Shown one piece after another: positions 26,957 to 35,475 of a DNA stretch of 64,000 nt. The stretch is from an uncultured Leptotrichia sp. (GTDB lineage: Bacteria > Fusobacteriota > Fusobacteriia > Fusobacteriales > Leptotrichiaceae): the NCBI GenBank assembly GCA_937925095.1, contig CALEXX010000024.1, positions 1 through 64,000 on the forward strand. The letters are read 5' to 3'. Numbering within the stretch: the stretch's first letter is position 1; each line of letters opens with the position of its first letter. Position numbers and translations under genes: made by a program. The notes beneath the pieces are model-generated. The model did not search any database. It worked only from the letters and a program-made list of their open reading frames with translations, and was not told where the DNA came from.

Positions 26957-26985
26957 ATTATATACAAATATGTGATTTCTGTAAA
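26957..26985 (-). promoter_or_regulatory. Promoter of metE
   Basis: Minus strand: TTTACA (26980-26985), 17 bases, TATAAT (26957-26962). The leader to the ATG at 26918 is only about 30 bases, which leaves no room for a SAM riboswitch or T-box. Confidence 0.7.
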
Positions 26986-27071
26986 ATACATTTATTTTTC
27001 AGTTTGATATAACTATTATTTATATCCATAAGCATAAAAATTTTGAACATAGATTAATGTACTCCTGTTAA

Positions 27072-27518
27072 CTATTTTACCTGTTCCTTAAATTTAATGT
27101 TTTCAATAAAAATTTCAACTTTTCTATTATTATATCTTCCAGCAACTGTTCCATTAGTATCTATCGGAAAATTTTCTCCTTCTCCTGTAATTTTACTAAT
27201 TATAAATTTTTCATTTAATCCAAACTCTCTTAACATTTTTGCAGTATTTTCTGCCCTTATTATTGACAATTTCAAATTATATCTTTTTGTTCCAATAGAA
27301 TCTGTATGTCCAACAATTTCAATTGATCCACTTTCTGCAAAATTATTAATAAAATATACAATGTACTCTATATCTTGATTTTCATCTTTATTAATTACTT
27401 CTCCATTTACTTTAAAACCTCGAATTACACACTTTGTATCTCCTTTTGCACAAGGTACAAAAAGTGCCATTGCATTCATACCAAATATCAATGTTAAAAA
27501 TATAACCATTTTTTTCAC
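27072..27518 (-). CDS. OmpA C-terminal domain protein
   Basis: The 148-residue protein has an N-terminal signal peptide (VIFLTLIFGMNAMA) and one OmpA-like peptidoglycan-binding domain: SIEIVGHTDSIGTKRYNLKLS, RAENTAKMLREFG and AGRYNNRKVEIFI, including the conserved Asp and Arg that grip diaminopimelate-type peptides. There is no beta-barrel domain and no lipobox; two Cys near residues 23 and 30 could form a disulphide. It is likely a periplasmic peptidoglycan-associated protein. The GTG start at 27518 follows GGGAG by nine bases; an ATG three codons later is possible. Confidence 0.85.
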   Translation of the reverse strand: MKKMVIFLTLIFGMNAMALFVPCAKGDTKCVIRGFKVNGEVINKDENQDIEYIVYFINNFAESGSIEIVGHTDSIGTKRYNLKLSIIRAENTAKMLREFGLNEKFIISKITGEGENFPIDTNGTVAGRYNNRKVEIFIENIKFKEQVK

Positions 27519-27606
27519 TGTTGTCAGCTCCCATATTTCTATTCCTAAAATTATTTTATAATAAAATCAAATTCAAAAGATTAATTAAAATGCTAAAAAT
27601 ATTAAA

Positions 27607-28521
27607 TTACAGTATTTCCGTATATTTCAAATGCTCCTTCAAAGCTTCCACATAAACCTTTGCATAGATGCTCAGTTCAATATTTTTCTGTGTTATAATC
27701 CCTACTTTTATATACTCATCTACGTTAAGAGGTCTGGCAATAATATTTTCCCCATTCAGCTCCTTATTGATTATTCCGGTACTTACAGTATATCCATCGA
27801 GTCCAATGGCCAGATTAAACAATGTTGCCCTGTCCCGCACCTTTATGTTTTTATCCCTGTCAATTGTACTTAATATTTCCTCTGAAAAATAGAAGGAATT
27901 ATAATCTCCCTGCTCAAAAGACAGATAAGGATAGTCTTTCAAATCTTCCAGATTTATAATTTTTTTCTTTGCAAGAGGATGATTGGAACTAATGAATACA
28001 TGCGGTTTTGCTGTAAATAATTCTGTAAATTTCAGACCGTTTCTCTTTATCATCTTCTCAATTACAATTTTATTTGCTCCCGAAGTGTACAGGATGCCTA
28101 TTTCACTTTTTCTTTTGCTTACATCTTCTATAATTTCATTTGTCTGGGTTTCACGCAATGTAAAGTCATATTTATTTTCCCCAAACTTCTTAATTACATC
28201 TACAAAGGCATTTACGGCAAAGGAATAATGCTGGGTAGATACAGAAAATCTTCTTGTTATATTGTTTCCTTTTTTGTACTGTTCCTCCAGCAAATCCGTC
28301 TGCTCCAGAACCTGTCTTGCATATCCGAGAAACCTGTCACCTTCATGGGAAACAATTACTCCTTTATTTGTCCTGTTGAAAATTGATATATTCATTTCAT
28401 CTTCCAGTTCCTTTATTGCCTTAGTCAATGCCGGCTGTGAAATAAACAGTTCCTTTGCCGCATCACTCAGAGTTCCTTTTTCTGCGACTGTAACCACATA
28501 TCTTAACTGCTGTAATGTCAT
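27607..28521 (-). CDS. LysR-family transcriptional regulator
   Basis: The 304-residue protein has an N-terminal winged helix-turn-helix (LQQLRYVVTVAEKGTLSDAAKELFISQPALTKAIKELE). A substrate-binding-like effector domain follows (residues 90-300, with ILYTSGANK and HPLAKKKIINLEDLKDYPYL). AGGAG precedes the ATG. The nearest metabolic genes on the same strand are metE and yxjG-like, with the OmpA-like gene between. Control of methionine or sulphur metabolism is therefore a guess by proximity, not a family assignment. Confidence 0.9.
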   Translation of the reverse strand: MTLQQLRYVVTVAEKGTLSDAAKELFISQPALTKAIKELEDEMNISIFNRTNKGVIVSHEGDRFLGYARQVLEQTDLLEEQYKKGNNITRRFSVSTQHYSFAVNAFVDVIKKFGENKYDFTLRETQTNEIIEDVSKRKSEIGILYTSGANKIVIEKMIKRNGLKFTELFTAKPHVFISSNHPLAKKKIINLEDLKDYPYLSFEQGDYNSFYFSEEILSTIDRDKNIKVRDRATLFNLAIGLDGYTVSTGIINKELNGENIIARPLNVDEYIKVGIITQKNIELSIYAKVYVEALKEHLKYTEIL

Positions 28522-28546
28522 TTTTTTCTCCTAATAGTTTCAATTA

Positions 28547-28939
28547 TTATATTCCTAGCGTTTCCTTCAATGCAGTCTGAAGAATACTTGAAAAATTCAA
28601 AGAATGTTTTTCAGCTTCATCATTTAACCATTTTGGAATAGTCAGAGTTTTTTTCACAGACTGATTTTCAGCTTTTTCTAAAATAGGCGGAAGCCATACA
28701 TCTATATACATTAAAAATTCTTCACTATTTAACTTTATCTTATTTTCTTCCGTTTCTGGAAAAGGAATATTTTTTTTTGCCATAACAAGTAAAACTCCAG
28801 ATAATACATCTTTAGCATTATTAACAACTTCCTCCAACGTTTCTCCGTCAGTAAAACATGATTCAAAATCTAAAAAATTTGCATAATAAATATCTTTTTC
28901 CTTTTTTATTACACACGGATAAAAAATTCTATTTTTCAT
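28547..28939 (-). CDS. HicB-like antitoxin-type protein without HicA partner
   Basis: The 130-residue protein has the HicB partial RNase-H fold: MKNRIFYPCVIKKEKDIYYANFLDF, then CFTDGETLEEVVNNAKDVLSGVL. A C-terminal ribbon-helix-helix-like segment (KTLTIPKWLNDEAEKHSLNFSS) would bind DNA. The start at 28939 has AAGGAG eight bases upstream; a longer start at 28990 with GAGGGGG is also possible and adds 17 residues. No HicA-like ORF lies on either side. A consensus promoter with a palindrome in its spacer precedes it, consistent with autorepression. Only 25 bases separate it from the LysR gene, so the two may share a transcript. Confidence 0.8.
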   Translation of the reverse strand: MKNRIFYPCVIKKEKDIYYANFLDFESCFTDGETLEEVVNNAKDVLSGVLLVMAKKNIPFPETEENKIKLNSEEFLMYIDVWLPPILEKAENQSVKKTLTIPKWLNDEAEKHSLNFSSILQTALKETLGI

Positions 28940-29008
28940 AATTAGTCTCCTTATTTTAACAACTTCCCTATAAGATTTTGTTTTAGACATAATTTCCCCC
29001 TCTTTTAT

Positions 29009-29037
29009 ATTATACGTATTATAAATACGTGTGTCAA
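29009..29037 (-). promoter_or_regulatory. Consensus promoter with palindromic operator ahead of hicB-like gene
   Basis: Minus strand: TTGACA (29032-29037), 17 bases, TATAAT (29009-29014), a perfect match to both sigma-70 hexamers. The spacer contains the palindrome CGTATT-TAT-AATACG (29015-29029), a candidate operator that would block polymerase. Confidence 0.8.
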
Positions 29038-29056
29038 TACTTTTAATTCTATATCC

Positions 29057-29785
29057 TTATTTCTCCCCTGTCATTACAAGCGGAGTTGATTTATCAATAT
29101 CAAATACCGATTTATCAAACCCTCCATATACCTTTATATTTCTAAATCCGATTTTTTCAAAATAATCTTTTAACTCATTATAAGTAATATTTAAAAGTAT
29201 TTCCTCATTTTCTATATTGTTGTCTAAAATTGTTTTAAAAATGATATTTCCTTCTTCATTCAGATAATAAAATCTCTCAAATTTTACATTTTCATTTTCT
29301 ATTAGAGGAAGTGTCCCCAGAAAATTATTTTCATCCTTCTGTTTTACGAATTTAGAAAAATTTATAATCTGAATTATTATCTTACCTCCATTATTAAGCT
29401 GATGATAGGACTTCTCCAGAAACTCATATATTTCTCCATTATTGTTTAAGTGGGGAAGTGTATTCCCAATGTTTATTATTGTATCAAACTTTTCCAGCTT
29501 ATCAATGTCCAGCATATTCATATTTACGACGGAAATACCTTTTTGGGCAGCTTTATTTATAAGCCTTCCATTAATATCAATAGAATGTATCTGAAAGCCT
29601 TTTCCTGAAAGATATTCAGTAACTTTTCCTGTGGCAGCTCCCACATCAAGTATCTTTTTACCTTCCACTTCCTCATCCAGAAATTTTTTCTGCATAGGAG
29701 ATAAAGGAAATATATAATCATATTTATCTGCTATTGTGTCATAAAATTTTTTCATATTAAGTTCATTTTCATTTATTTTTTTCAT
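29057..29785 (-). CDS. Class I SAM-dependent methyltransferase
   Basis: The 242-residue protein has motif I KILDVGAATGKVTEYLS, acidic motif II (IHSIDINGRLINKA), FDTIINIGNTLPHLNN and a long C-terminal part with FERFYYLNEEGNIIF. Small-molecule methyltransferases of the UbiE/Methyltransf_25 group look like this; no substrate can be read. GGGAG precedes the ATG. It is divergent from the MATE gene, and each has its own promoter. Confidence 0.82.
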   Translation of the reverse strand: MKKINENELNMKKFYDTIADKYDYIFPLSPMQKKFLDEEVEGKKILDVGAATGKVTEYLSGKGFQIHSIDINGRLINKAAQKGISVVNMNMLDIDKLEKFDTIINIGNTLPHLNNNGEIYEFLEKSYHQLNNGGKIIIQIINFSKFVKQKDENNFLGTLPLIENENVKFERFYYLNEEGNIIFKTILDNNIENEEILLNITYNELKDYFEKIGFRNIKVYGGFDKSVFDIDKSTPLVMTGEK

Positions 29786-29824
29786 AAAATCATCTCCCTG
29801 AAAGTTTTATTTATGATTAACTAC

Positions 29825-29854
29825 ATTATACTTTCATTGTAACTGTAAATGCAA
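29825..29854 (-). promoter_or_regulatory. Promoter of the methyltransferase gene
   Basis: Minus strand: TTGCAT (29849-29854), 18 bases, TATAAT (29825-29830), about 40 bases before the ATG. Confidence 0.6.
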
Positions 29855-29882
29855 TAATAATTTTTCTTTAAAAATTCTTTTC

Positions 29883-29911
29883 TTTAAAAATAGGATAAAT
29901 TCTGCTATAAT
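29883..29911 (+). promoter_or_regulatory. Promoter of the MATE gene
   Basis: TTTAAA (29883-29888), 17 bases, TATAAT (29906-29911). Transcription would begin near 29918, just before a dyad at 29928-29950. Confidence 0.55.
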
Positions 29912-29927
29912 ATTTATACTGAAGAGA

Positions 29928-29950
29928 TAATACAGCCATGTGCCGTATTA
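29928..29950 (+). promoter_or_regulatory. Interrupted palindrome / terminator-like hairpin in the MATE leader
   Basis: TAATACAGC (29928-29936) pairs with GCCGTATTA (29942-29950), one mismatch, loop CATGT, followed by TTTTTATTTT. It sits between the promoter and the ribosome site and could be an attenuator or a repressor operator. Confidence 0.5.
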
Positions 29951-29987
29951 TTTTTATTTTGAATAGAAAAAGAAAGGAGAATTGATA

Positions 29988-31382
29988 ATGAATAAAGAAA
30001 AAGAAACAGTTATAAAAGAAAAGTCAGAAAACAAAATGGGAACCATGCCCATTAACAAACTTATAATCAATATGTCACTACCCCTTATTACATCAATGTT
30101 TGTACAGGCTTTTTACAATATAGTGGACAGTCTTTTCGTATCAAGAATAAATGAAGAGGCGCTTACTGCCGTTTCAATGTCTTTTCCTGCACAGAATCTC
30201 ATGATTTCAGCAGGTACAGGTGTAGGAGTGGGGATTGCTGCACTGATTGCAAGATATCTAGGGGCAAAAAATGAAAAAGGGGTAACAAGAGTAGTGCACA
30301 ATGGTATATTTCTTGGAATTTTAAACTCTATCCTGTTTGTTATTTTTGGACTATTTTTTACAAAATTCTATTTTCAATTCCAGAAGGCTTCAGGAATTAT
30401 TGAAGAATATGGAATACAATATTTAAGTCTGTGCTCCATCTTCGCTTTTTCAATTATTATGGAAATTACATTTGAAAGAATGCTTATAGCATCAGGAAAA
30501 ACCGTTTACACCATGATTACACAAAGCACTGGAGCTATTATAAATATTATATTTGATCCAATTTTTATTTTTGGACTTCTAGGATTTCCAAAAATGGGAA
30601 TAGTCGGAGCCGCTGTTGCAACTATTTTAGGACAGACAGTTTCAATGTTTATGGCATTATACTTCAATATTAAGAAAAATCAGGAAGTACGTTTTGCAAT
30701 AAAGAATTTTGCAGTAAATCTTAAAACTATTATGAATATATATGAAATCGGATTTCCATCAATAATTATGCAGTCGGCAGCTTCATTCCTGATATTCCAG
30801 CTGAACAACCTTCTGGCTTCATTCTCTACAACGGCAACAGCTGTTCTGGGAGTATACTTTAAACTGCAGAGTTTTGTTGTCCTGCCTGTCTATGGATTAA
30901 ATAATTCAGTTGTATCCATTGTTTCATATAATTATGGTGCAGGAAAGATAAAAAGGCTGCTTCAAACTGTAAAACTGGCAAATGTATATGCCTTCAGCAT
31001 TATGTTCATCGGATTTATACTTTGTCAGACATTACCTGCTGAAATACTTAAAATATTTGATGCTTCGGATAATATGGTTGCAATCGGAACTTCTGCCCTC
31101 AGAATAATAAGTTTTGCATTCCTTCTTGCCCCTTTTTCCATTGTTTCAAGTGGAACCTTCCAGGCTTTAGGAAAAGGTATGTTCAGCCTTATTATATCCC
31201 TTATACGTCAGATGGTTGTTATATTTCCGCTGTCATATCTTCTCGCAGGAATAATTGGAATAAACGGTGTCTGGTTATCTTTCCCAATAGCAGAAGTTGT
31301 TGGTGGAATACTGACAGTTATTTATTTTAAGAAATTGTATAATAACGAAATCATGAAGAGAAATATTAAAAGACATAGATAG
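29988..31382 (+). CDS. MATE-family multidrug exporter
   Basis: The 464-residue protein has about twelve hydrophobic segments. It carries MATE hallmarks: an N-terminal PINKLIINMSLPLITSMFVQAFYNIVDSLFVSR, then GVGIAALIARYLGAKNEKG and the half-repeat FGLLGFPKMGIVGAAVATILGQ. Known role: Na+- or H+-coupled export of cationic drugs, dyes or metabolites. The start is the ATG at 29988, seven bases after AAAGGAGA; the in-frame TTG at 29982 is unlikely. It is monocistronic, with a hairpin in its leader and a shared bidirectional terminator. Confidence 0.92.
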   Translation: MNKEKETVIKEKSENKMGTMPINKLIINMSLPLITSMFVQAFYNIVDSLFVSRINEEALTAVSMSFPAQNLMISAGTGVGVGIAALIARYLGAKNEKGVTRVVHNGIFLGILNSILFVIFGLFFTKFYFQFQKASGIIEEYGIQYLSLCSIFAFSIIMEITFERMLIASGKTVYTMITQSTGAIINIIFDPIFIFGLLGFPKMGIVGAAVATILGQTVSMFMALYFNIKKNQEVRFAIKNFAVNLKTIMNIYEIGFPSIIMQSAASFLIFQLNNLLASFSTTATAVLGVYFKLQSFVVLPVYGLNNSVVSIVSYNYGAGKIKRLLQTVKLANVYAFSIMFIGFILCQTLPAEILKIFDASDNMVAIGTSALRIISFAFLLAPFSIVSSGTFQALGKGMFSLIISLIRQMVVIFPLSYLLAGIIGINGVWLSFPIAEVVGGILTVIYFKKLYNNEIMKRNIKRHR

Positions 31383-31443
31383 GAATTAGGATTTATCAGT
31401 TTCACATGGAAAATTTCATTCTAAAAAATAAAGCTATTAATTC

Positions 31444-31487
31444 AAAAGCACATTTGACTTGGAATATCTTCCATCAGATGTGCTTTT
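31444..31487. terminator. Bidirectional terminator between the MATE gene and ffh
   Basis: AAAAGCACATTTGA (31444-31457) pairs with TCAGATGTGCTTTT (31474-31487), one wobble, with A/T tracts at both outer ends serving the converging transcripts. Confidence 0.85.
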
Positions 31488-31513
31488 ATTCTTCCCTGCT
31501 ATATCAATAAATA

Positions 31514-32860
31514 TTATTTCTTACGTTTTCCCTTTCCTCTCGTCATTCCTCCACCAAGTCCAGGAATTGCTCCACTGTTGAACATTTTCATCATCTGTTT
31601 CATCTGTTCAAACTGTTTGATAAGTTTATTTACGTCCGTTACCTGAACGCCGCTTCCTTTAGCTATTCTTGCTTTACGGCTTCCACTTTTCAGAAGTTTC
31701 GGATCCCTTCTCTCCTGTACTGTCATCGAAAAGATTATCGCTTCCACTCTTTTCATTTCCTTTTCTGCCATTGCCATATCTATTGCACTTGTATCCACTC
31801 CTGGTATCATTTTCATAATTCCTGCAATGGATCCCATTTTTCTTATCATTTTAAACTGTTTCAGAAAATCTTCAAAATCAAACTGATTTTTTCTGAATTT
31901 TTCTTCCATTTTCTTGGCTTCTTTTTCGTCAATTGCTTCCTGAGCCTTTTCAACAAGTGAAACAACATCTCCCATTCCCAGTATTCTCGATGCAAGCCTG
32001 TCAGGATGGAAAGGTGCTATATCATCCAGTTTTTCCCCTTCACTGATAAACTTTATAGGTTTTCCTGCTACTTCCTTTACTGAAAGAGCGGCTCCTCCAC
32101 GTGTGTCTCCGTCCAGCTTTGTCAGGACTACTCCTGTAATGTCAAGCTGCTCATTGAAGGTCTTAGCCACATTTACTGCATCCTGTCCTGTCATTCCGTC
32201 TACTACAAGCAGTATTTCATGTGGTTTAAAATTATCTTTTATTCCCTGCAGTTCACCCATAAGCTGTTCATCTATATGCAGACGTCCTGCAGTATCTATT
32301 ATTACATATGTTGCATGTATTTTCCCTGCTTCTTCCAGTCCTTTTCTGCATATTTCATTTACATCTGTACTTTCATCAATTGTAAATGATGCAACCTTTA
32401 CCTGCTCTGCCAATACTTTCAGCTGTTTCTTCGCTGCAGGTCTATATACATCAGCTCCAATAAGAAGCGGTGTTTCCCCTTTTGAACGGAGATGTTTAGC
32501 CAATTTTCCCGCAAAGGTTGTCTTTCCTGCCCCCTGTAATCCTGAAAGCATTATAATAGTAGGATTTTTAGGCGATTTTGCTATCTGTACATTTGTTCCA
32601 CCAAGAACTTCCACAAGCTCATCATGCACTATTTTTACAAACTGCTGAGTAGGATTTACTCCTGATATTACTTCTTCACCTAAAGCCTTTTCCCTTATTT
32701 TTGAAACAAAATTTTTTGCCACTCCATAGTTTACATCTGCTTCAAGAAGTGCAAGCCTTACTTCCCTCAGTGCATCCTTCATATTCGCTTCTGTTAATTT
32801 TCCCTGTCCACTTACTTTTTTAAATATATCCTTAAACCTGTCACCTAAATTATTAAACAT
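31514..32860 (-). CDS. ffh: Signal recognition particle protein Ffh
   Basis: The 448-residue protein has an N-domain helical bundle and then the G-domain with GLQGAGKTTFAGKLA, DVYRPAAKKQL, DTAGRLHIDE and TKLDGDTRGGAALS. A Met-rich M-domain follows (KQFKMIRKMGSIAGIMKMIPG, and KQFEQMKQMMKMFNSGAIPGLGGGM near the end). Known role: GTPase that binds signal sequences and 4.5S RNA and delivers ribosomes to FtsY. Its ATG overlaps the ylxM stop by one base (TAATG), so it is translationally coupled to ylxM. It is the last gene of the run before a terminator. Confidence 0.97.
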   Translation of the reverse strand: MFNNLGDRFKDIFKKVSGQGKLTEANMKDALREVRLALLEADVNYGVAKNFVSKIREKALGEEVISGVNPTQQFVKIVHDELVEVLGGTNVQIAKSPKNPTIIMLSGLQGAGKTTFAGKLAKHLRSKGETPLLIGADVYRPAAKKQLKVLAEQVKVASFTIDESTDVNEICRKGLEEAGKIHATYVIIDTAGRLHIDEQLMGELQGIKDNFKPHEILLVVDGMTGQDAVNVAKTFNEQLDITGVVLTKLDGDTRGGAALSVKEVAGKPIKFISEGEKLDDIAPFHPDRLASRILGMGDVVSLVEKAQEAIDEKEAKKMEEKFRKNQFDFEDFLKQFKMIRKMGSIAGIMKMIPGVDTSAIDMAMAEKEMKRVEAIIFSMTVQERRDPKLLKSGSRKARIAKGSGVQVTDVNKLIKQFEQMKQMMKMFNSGAIPGLGGGMTRGKGKRKK

Positions 32861-33189
32861 TAAAACACCTCATTATAATCAAAATCTTCTATTATTTTTT
32901 CTAAATTTTCCTTCGTAAAATTCTCCTTCAAATTTTCAAGTTTTTTCTTTAATTCCTTTTCTTTTTCAAATATTTTAAGCTTCCGCTCGTATTCATCAAG
33001 CTGTCTGAATCCTCTTTTTATATTGTCAAACACTGCCTGTCTGGTAATCCCATGCTCTTCTGAAATCTCGCTCAGAGACCTGTCCTCTTCGAGATAAAGT
33101 TCAAGATACTGTTTCTGCTTTTTGGAAAATAGTTCCCCATAATACAGAAAAAGTGTCGAATATCGTAAAAAATCATCTAATTTATCCAT
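32860..33189 (-). CDS. ylxM: YlxM/UPF0122 helix-turn-helix protein
   Basis: Small sigma-70 region-4-like DNA-binding protein of the YlxM family, usually adjacent to ffh. Visible are LYYGELFSKKQKQYLELYLEEDRSLSEISEEHGITRQAVFDNIKRG and a Lys/Glu-rich C-terminal helix, given here as separate motifs of one region. Known of the family: part of or modulator of the SRP pathway in Gram-positive bacteria; mechanism unclear. The start is set at 33189 because a consensus promoter ends seven bases upstream, which excludes the longer frame from 33225 for that transcript. The mRNA would then be leaderless or nearly so. Confidence 0.88.
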   Translation of the reverse strand: MDKLDDFLRYSTLFLYYGELFSKKQKQYLELYLEEDRSLSEISEEHGITRQAVFDNIKRGFRQLDEYERKLKIFEKEKELKKKLENLKENFTKENLEKIIEDFDYNEVF

Positions 33190-33196
33190 AATCTTT

Positions 33197-33225
33197 ATTA
33201 TATAGTTATTTCTGCATATTGTCAA
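33197..33225 (-). promoter_or_regulatory. Consensus promoter of ylxM-ffh
   Basis: Minus strand: TTGACA (33220-33225), 17 bases, TATAAT (33197-33202). Only seven bases separate the -10 box from the ylxM ATG, so transcription should start at or one base before the start codon. Confidence 0.8.
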
Positions 33226-33232
33226 TTTTATC

Positions 33233-35443
33233 CTACAACATGGAAACAGGATCTACATCTACGCTTATTCTTATCTTTTTTTCCTTGTATTCATTCATTG
33301 TTTTTCTTATTACATTTTTTACCTTTGTAATATTTTCCCTGTTAAATTTTATAAATATCTGATATCTGTATCTTCCGTTTATTTTATAAATCGGAGCCTT
33401 AAATGGCTCTGACACAAATTCATTTCCACCGGGATTTGTTCCAATGTTCAGGCCTGCCATAAGAATATTGTAGAATTTTTTTGCCTTTTTTTCCAGTTCT
33501 TCCTCTTCTTCTGAAGACACCACTATAATTATTAGTCTTCCGAAAGGTGGATAATTCAATATTTTCCTTAACTCCATTTCCTTCCTGTAATATCCTTCAT
33601 AATTTCCCGTAACTGTATTCTGTATGACTTCATTTTCCTCATTAAATGTCTGGATTACCACTTTTCCATCCTTACTGCCACGTCCTGCCCTTCCTGATGA
33701 CTGGGTCAGCAGCTGGAAAGTCTTTTCTCCTGCCCGGAAATCTGGAAAATTCAGTATTATGTCAGAATTGATAATCCCTACAAGAGTAACATCAGGAAAA
33801 TGAAATCCCTTCGCAATAATCTGTGTTCCAAGCATTATGTCATATTTGTGATTTTTAAAGTCATTGTATATATCTTCATAATCCTTCTTTGTCTTTACCG
33901 TCTCAGAATCCACCCTTACAGTTCTGCTTTCAGGAAAATATGACTTAATCTCTTCCTCTATTTTTTCAGTCCCTGTTCCAATCTGCATAACTTTTTCACT
34001 ACCACACACATCGCACTTCCCGTTAAAATACTTTTCGTATCCACAGTAATTGCATTTCAACTTGTTCTCGTACTTATAATAGCTTAAAGATATGCTGCAG
34101 TTGGGACATAAAGGTATGTGTCCACAATCTTTGCATTTCAGAAGATTTGCAAACGCTTTCCTGTTTAAGATAAGTATTACCTGCTCTTTTCTTCCCAGTG
34201 CTCCTGACATTTCCTTCAGCAGTTCTTCCGAGAAATTTTCAGGTGTATTATTTAAATCAACTATTTCATACGTAGGCATTTTTGCATTGTTAAATCTTTC
34301 CTTCAGTTCCACAAGCTCAATGTCATTTTTTTCAGCCTGATAATATGATTCAAAAGAAGGTGTTGCTGATCCAAAAATCACCTTAACATTCCCCTCAATC
34401 AAGGCCCTTTTTATTGCCACATTTTTTGTGTGATATCTAGGATTATTATCCTGTTTATATGTATTTTCATGTTCTTCATCTATTATTATATATTTCAGGT
34501 TCTGCACAGGAGCAAATATCGCCGATCTGGCTCCAATAACTATCTTTTTTTCCCCTGTCCTTATGTAAGTCCATTCTTTCCTCTTCTCTGCATCTGTCAG
34601 CTTGCTGTGGAGTATAGCCACAGAATCTGAAAATTGTTTTTCCAGTCTTTCTGTCATTTGAGTTGTAAGAGAAATTTCAGGTACGAGGAATAGACTTCCG
34701 TAACCATTTTTTATTGCTTCTTTTATAAGATTTATATATATTTCAGTTTTACCTGATCCTGTAACCCCTTTTAACAGGTAAAACTTCTTTCCGCCATTTT
34801 TTATTATATCTGCAACCTTCTGCTGTTCTTCATTCAGGACAACATCATCATCGGCTATTTTACCTTCAATTTTTCCGCCTGATATTTTTTTACTGTTTAC
34901 TATCAGCTTCTTTTCAATCTTTATGGCTTCTTCCTTCAGAGCCCTTTTTATTATATCAGGAGAAAAATTTTTATCAAGTGTTGCTGTTGTTACTTCCTTC
35001 TTTTTTTGCATATACCTGTTGAATTTTTCAGTTTCACTTATTTTTTCTTTATTTTCTTCAAAAAGATACATGTTTTCTGTTTTGGGTTCTTTATCTTCCA
35101 GATTTTTCACATATATTGCCTTTTTCGAATAATTCAGCTTCAAAGTCCCTGGATATACTGTTCTTATGACATTGTAATAATCACTTATATAATAGTCCTT
35201 TATCCATCTTATCAGCTTCATTATATTTTCCGGAATAGATAAAATAGGGGCTCTATCTATGATAAATTTTATTTTTGAAACATCTATCGATATATCTTCT
35301 TCTTTCGTTTCAGAAATAATCAGTCCTGTCTTATTTCTATTTACAAAATTTACAATACACCATTCTCCGGGCTCATATTTCTCCGTTGATTTATAGGTAT
35401 ATATATTTACATTATTTTCGACATATATTTCATAATAATACAT
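33233..35443 (-). CDS. priA: Primosomal protein N' (replication restart helicase)
   Basis: The 736-residue protein has an N-terminal DNA-binding domain (first 110 residues, GEWCIVNFVNRNKTGLI), then a superfamily 2 helicase. Motifs are Walker A KGVTGSGKTEIYINL, DEEH (YIIIDEEHENTYKQ) and GSATPSFESYY. The PriA zinc-binding insert carries paired CxxC (CKDCGHIPLCPNCS, CNYCGYEKY, CDVCGSEK), and GTQIIAKGFHFPDVTLV and SGRAGRGSKDG follow. Known role: restarts stalled replication forks by loading the replicative helicase. A GGGG ribosome site precedes the ATG at 35443. It lies between the PBP gene and ylxM in the long minus-strand run. Confidence 0.95.
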   Translation of the reverse strand: MYYYEIYVENNVNIYTYKSTEKYEPGEWCIVNFVNRNKTGLIISETKEEDISIDVSKIKFIIDRAPILSIPENIMKLIRWIKDYYISDYYNVIRTVYPGTLKLNYSKKAIYVKNLEDKEPKTENMYLFEENKEKISETEKFNRYMQKKKEVTTATLDKNFSPDIIKRALKEEAIKIEKKLIVNSKKISGGKIEGKIADDDVVLNEEQQKVADIIKNGGKKFYLLKGVTGSGKTEIYINLIKEAIKNGYGSLFLVPEISLTTQMTERLEKQFSDSVAILHSKLTDAEKRKEWTYIRTGEKKIVIGARSAIFAPVQNLKYIIIDEEHENTYKQDNNPRYHTKNVAIKRALIEGNVKVIFGSATPSFESYYQAEKNDIELVELKERFNNAKMPTYEIVDLNNTPENFSEELLKEMSGALGRKEQVILILNRKAFANLLKCKDCGHIPLCPNCSISLSYYKYENKLKCNYCGYEKYFNGKCDVCGSEKVMQIGTGTEKIEEEIKSYFPESRTVRVDSETVKTKKDYEDIYNDFKNHKYDIMLGTQIIAKGFHFPDVTLVGIINSDIILNFPDFRAGEKTFQLLTQSSGRAGRGSKDGKVVIQTFNEENEVIQNTVTGNYEGYYRKEMELRKILNYPPFGRLIIIVVSSEEEEELEKKAKKFYNILMAGLNIGTNPGGNEFVSEPFKAPIYKINGRYRYQIFIKFNRENITKVKNVIRKTMNEYKEKKIRISVDVDPVSML

Positions 35444-35475
35444 AGTTACCCCTATTTTTTATGTTATTTTAATGC

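Noticed and set aside
26919..27071. SAM riboswitch or T-box ahead of metE
   Set aside because: The leader after the inferred promoter is about 30 bases long, and no T-box sequence or kink-turn pattern was seen.
28940..29056. Hidden hicA gene beside the hicB-like gene
   Set aside because: The space holds only the promoter, operator and a short leader; no frame resembling the HicA double-stranded RNA-binding fold.
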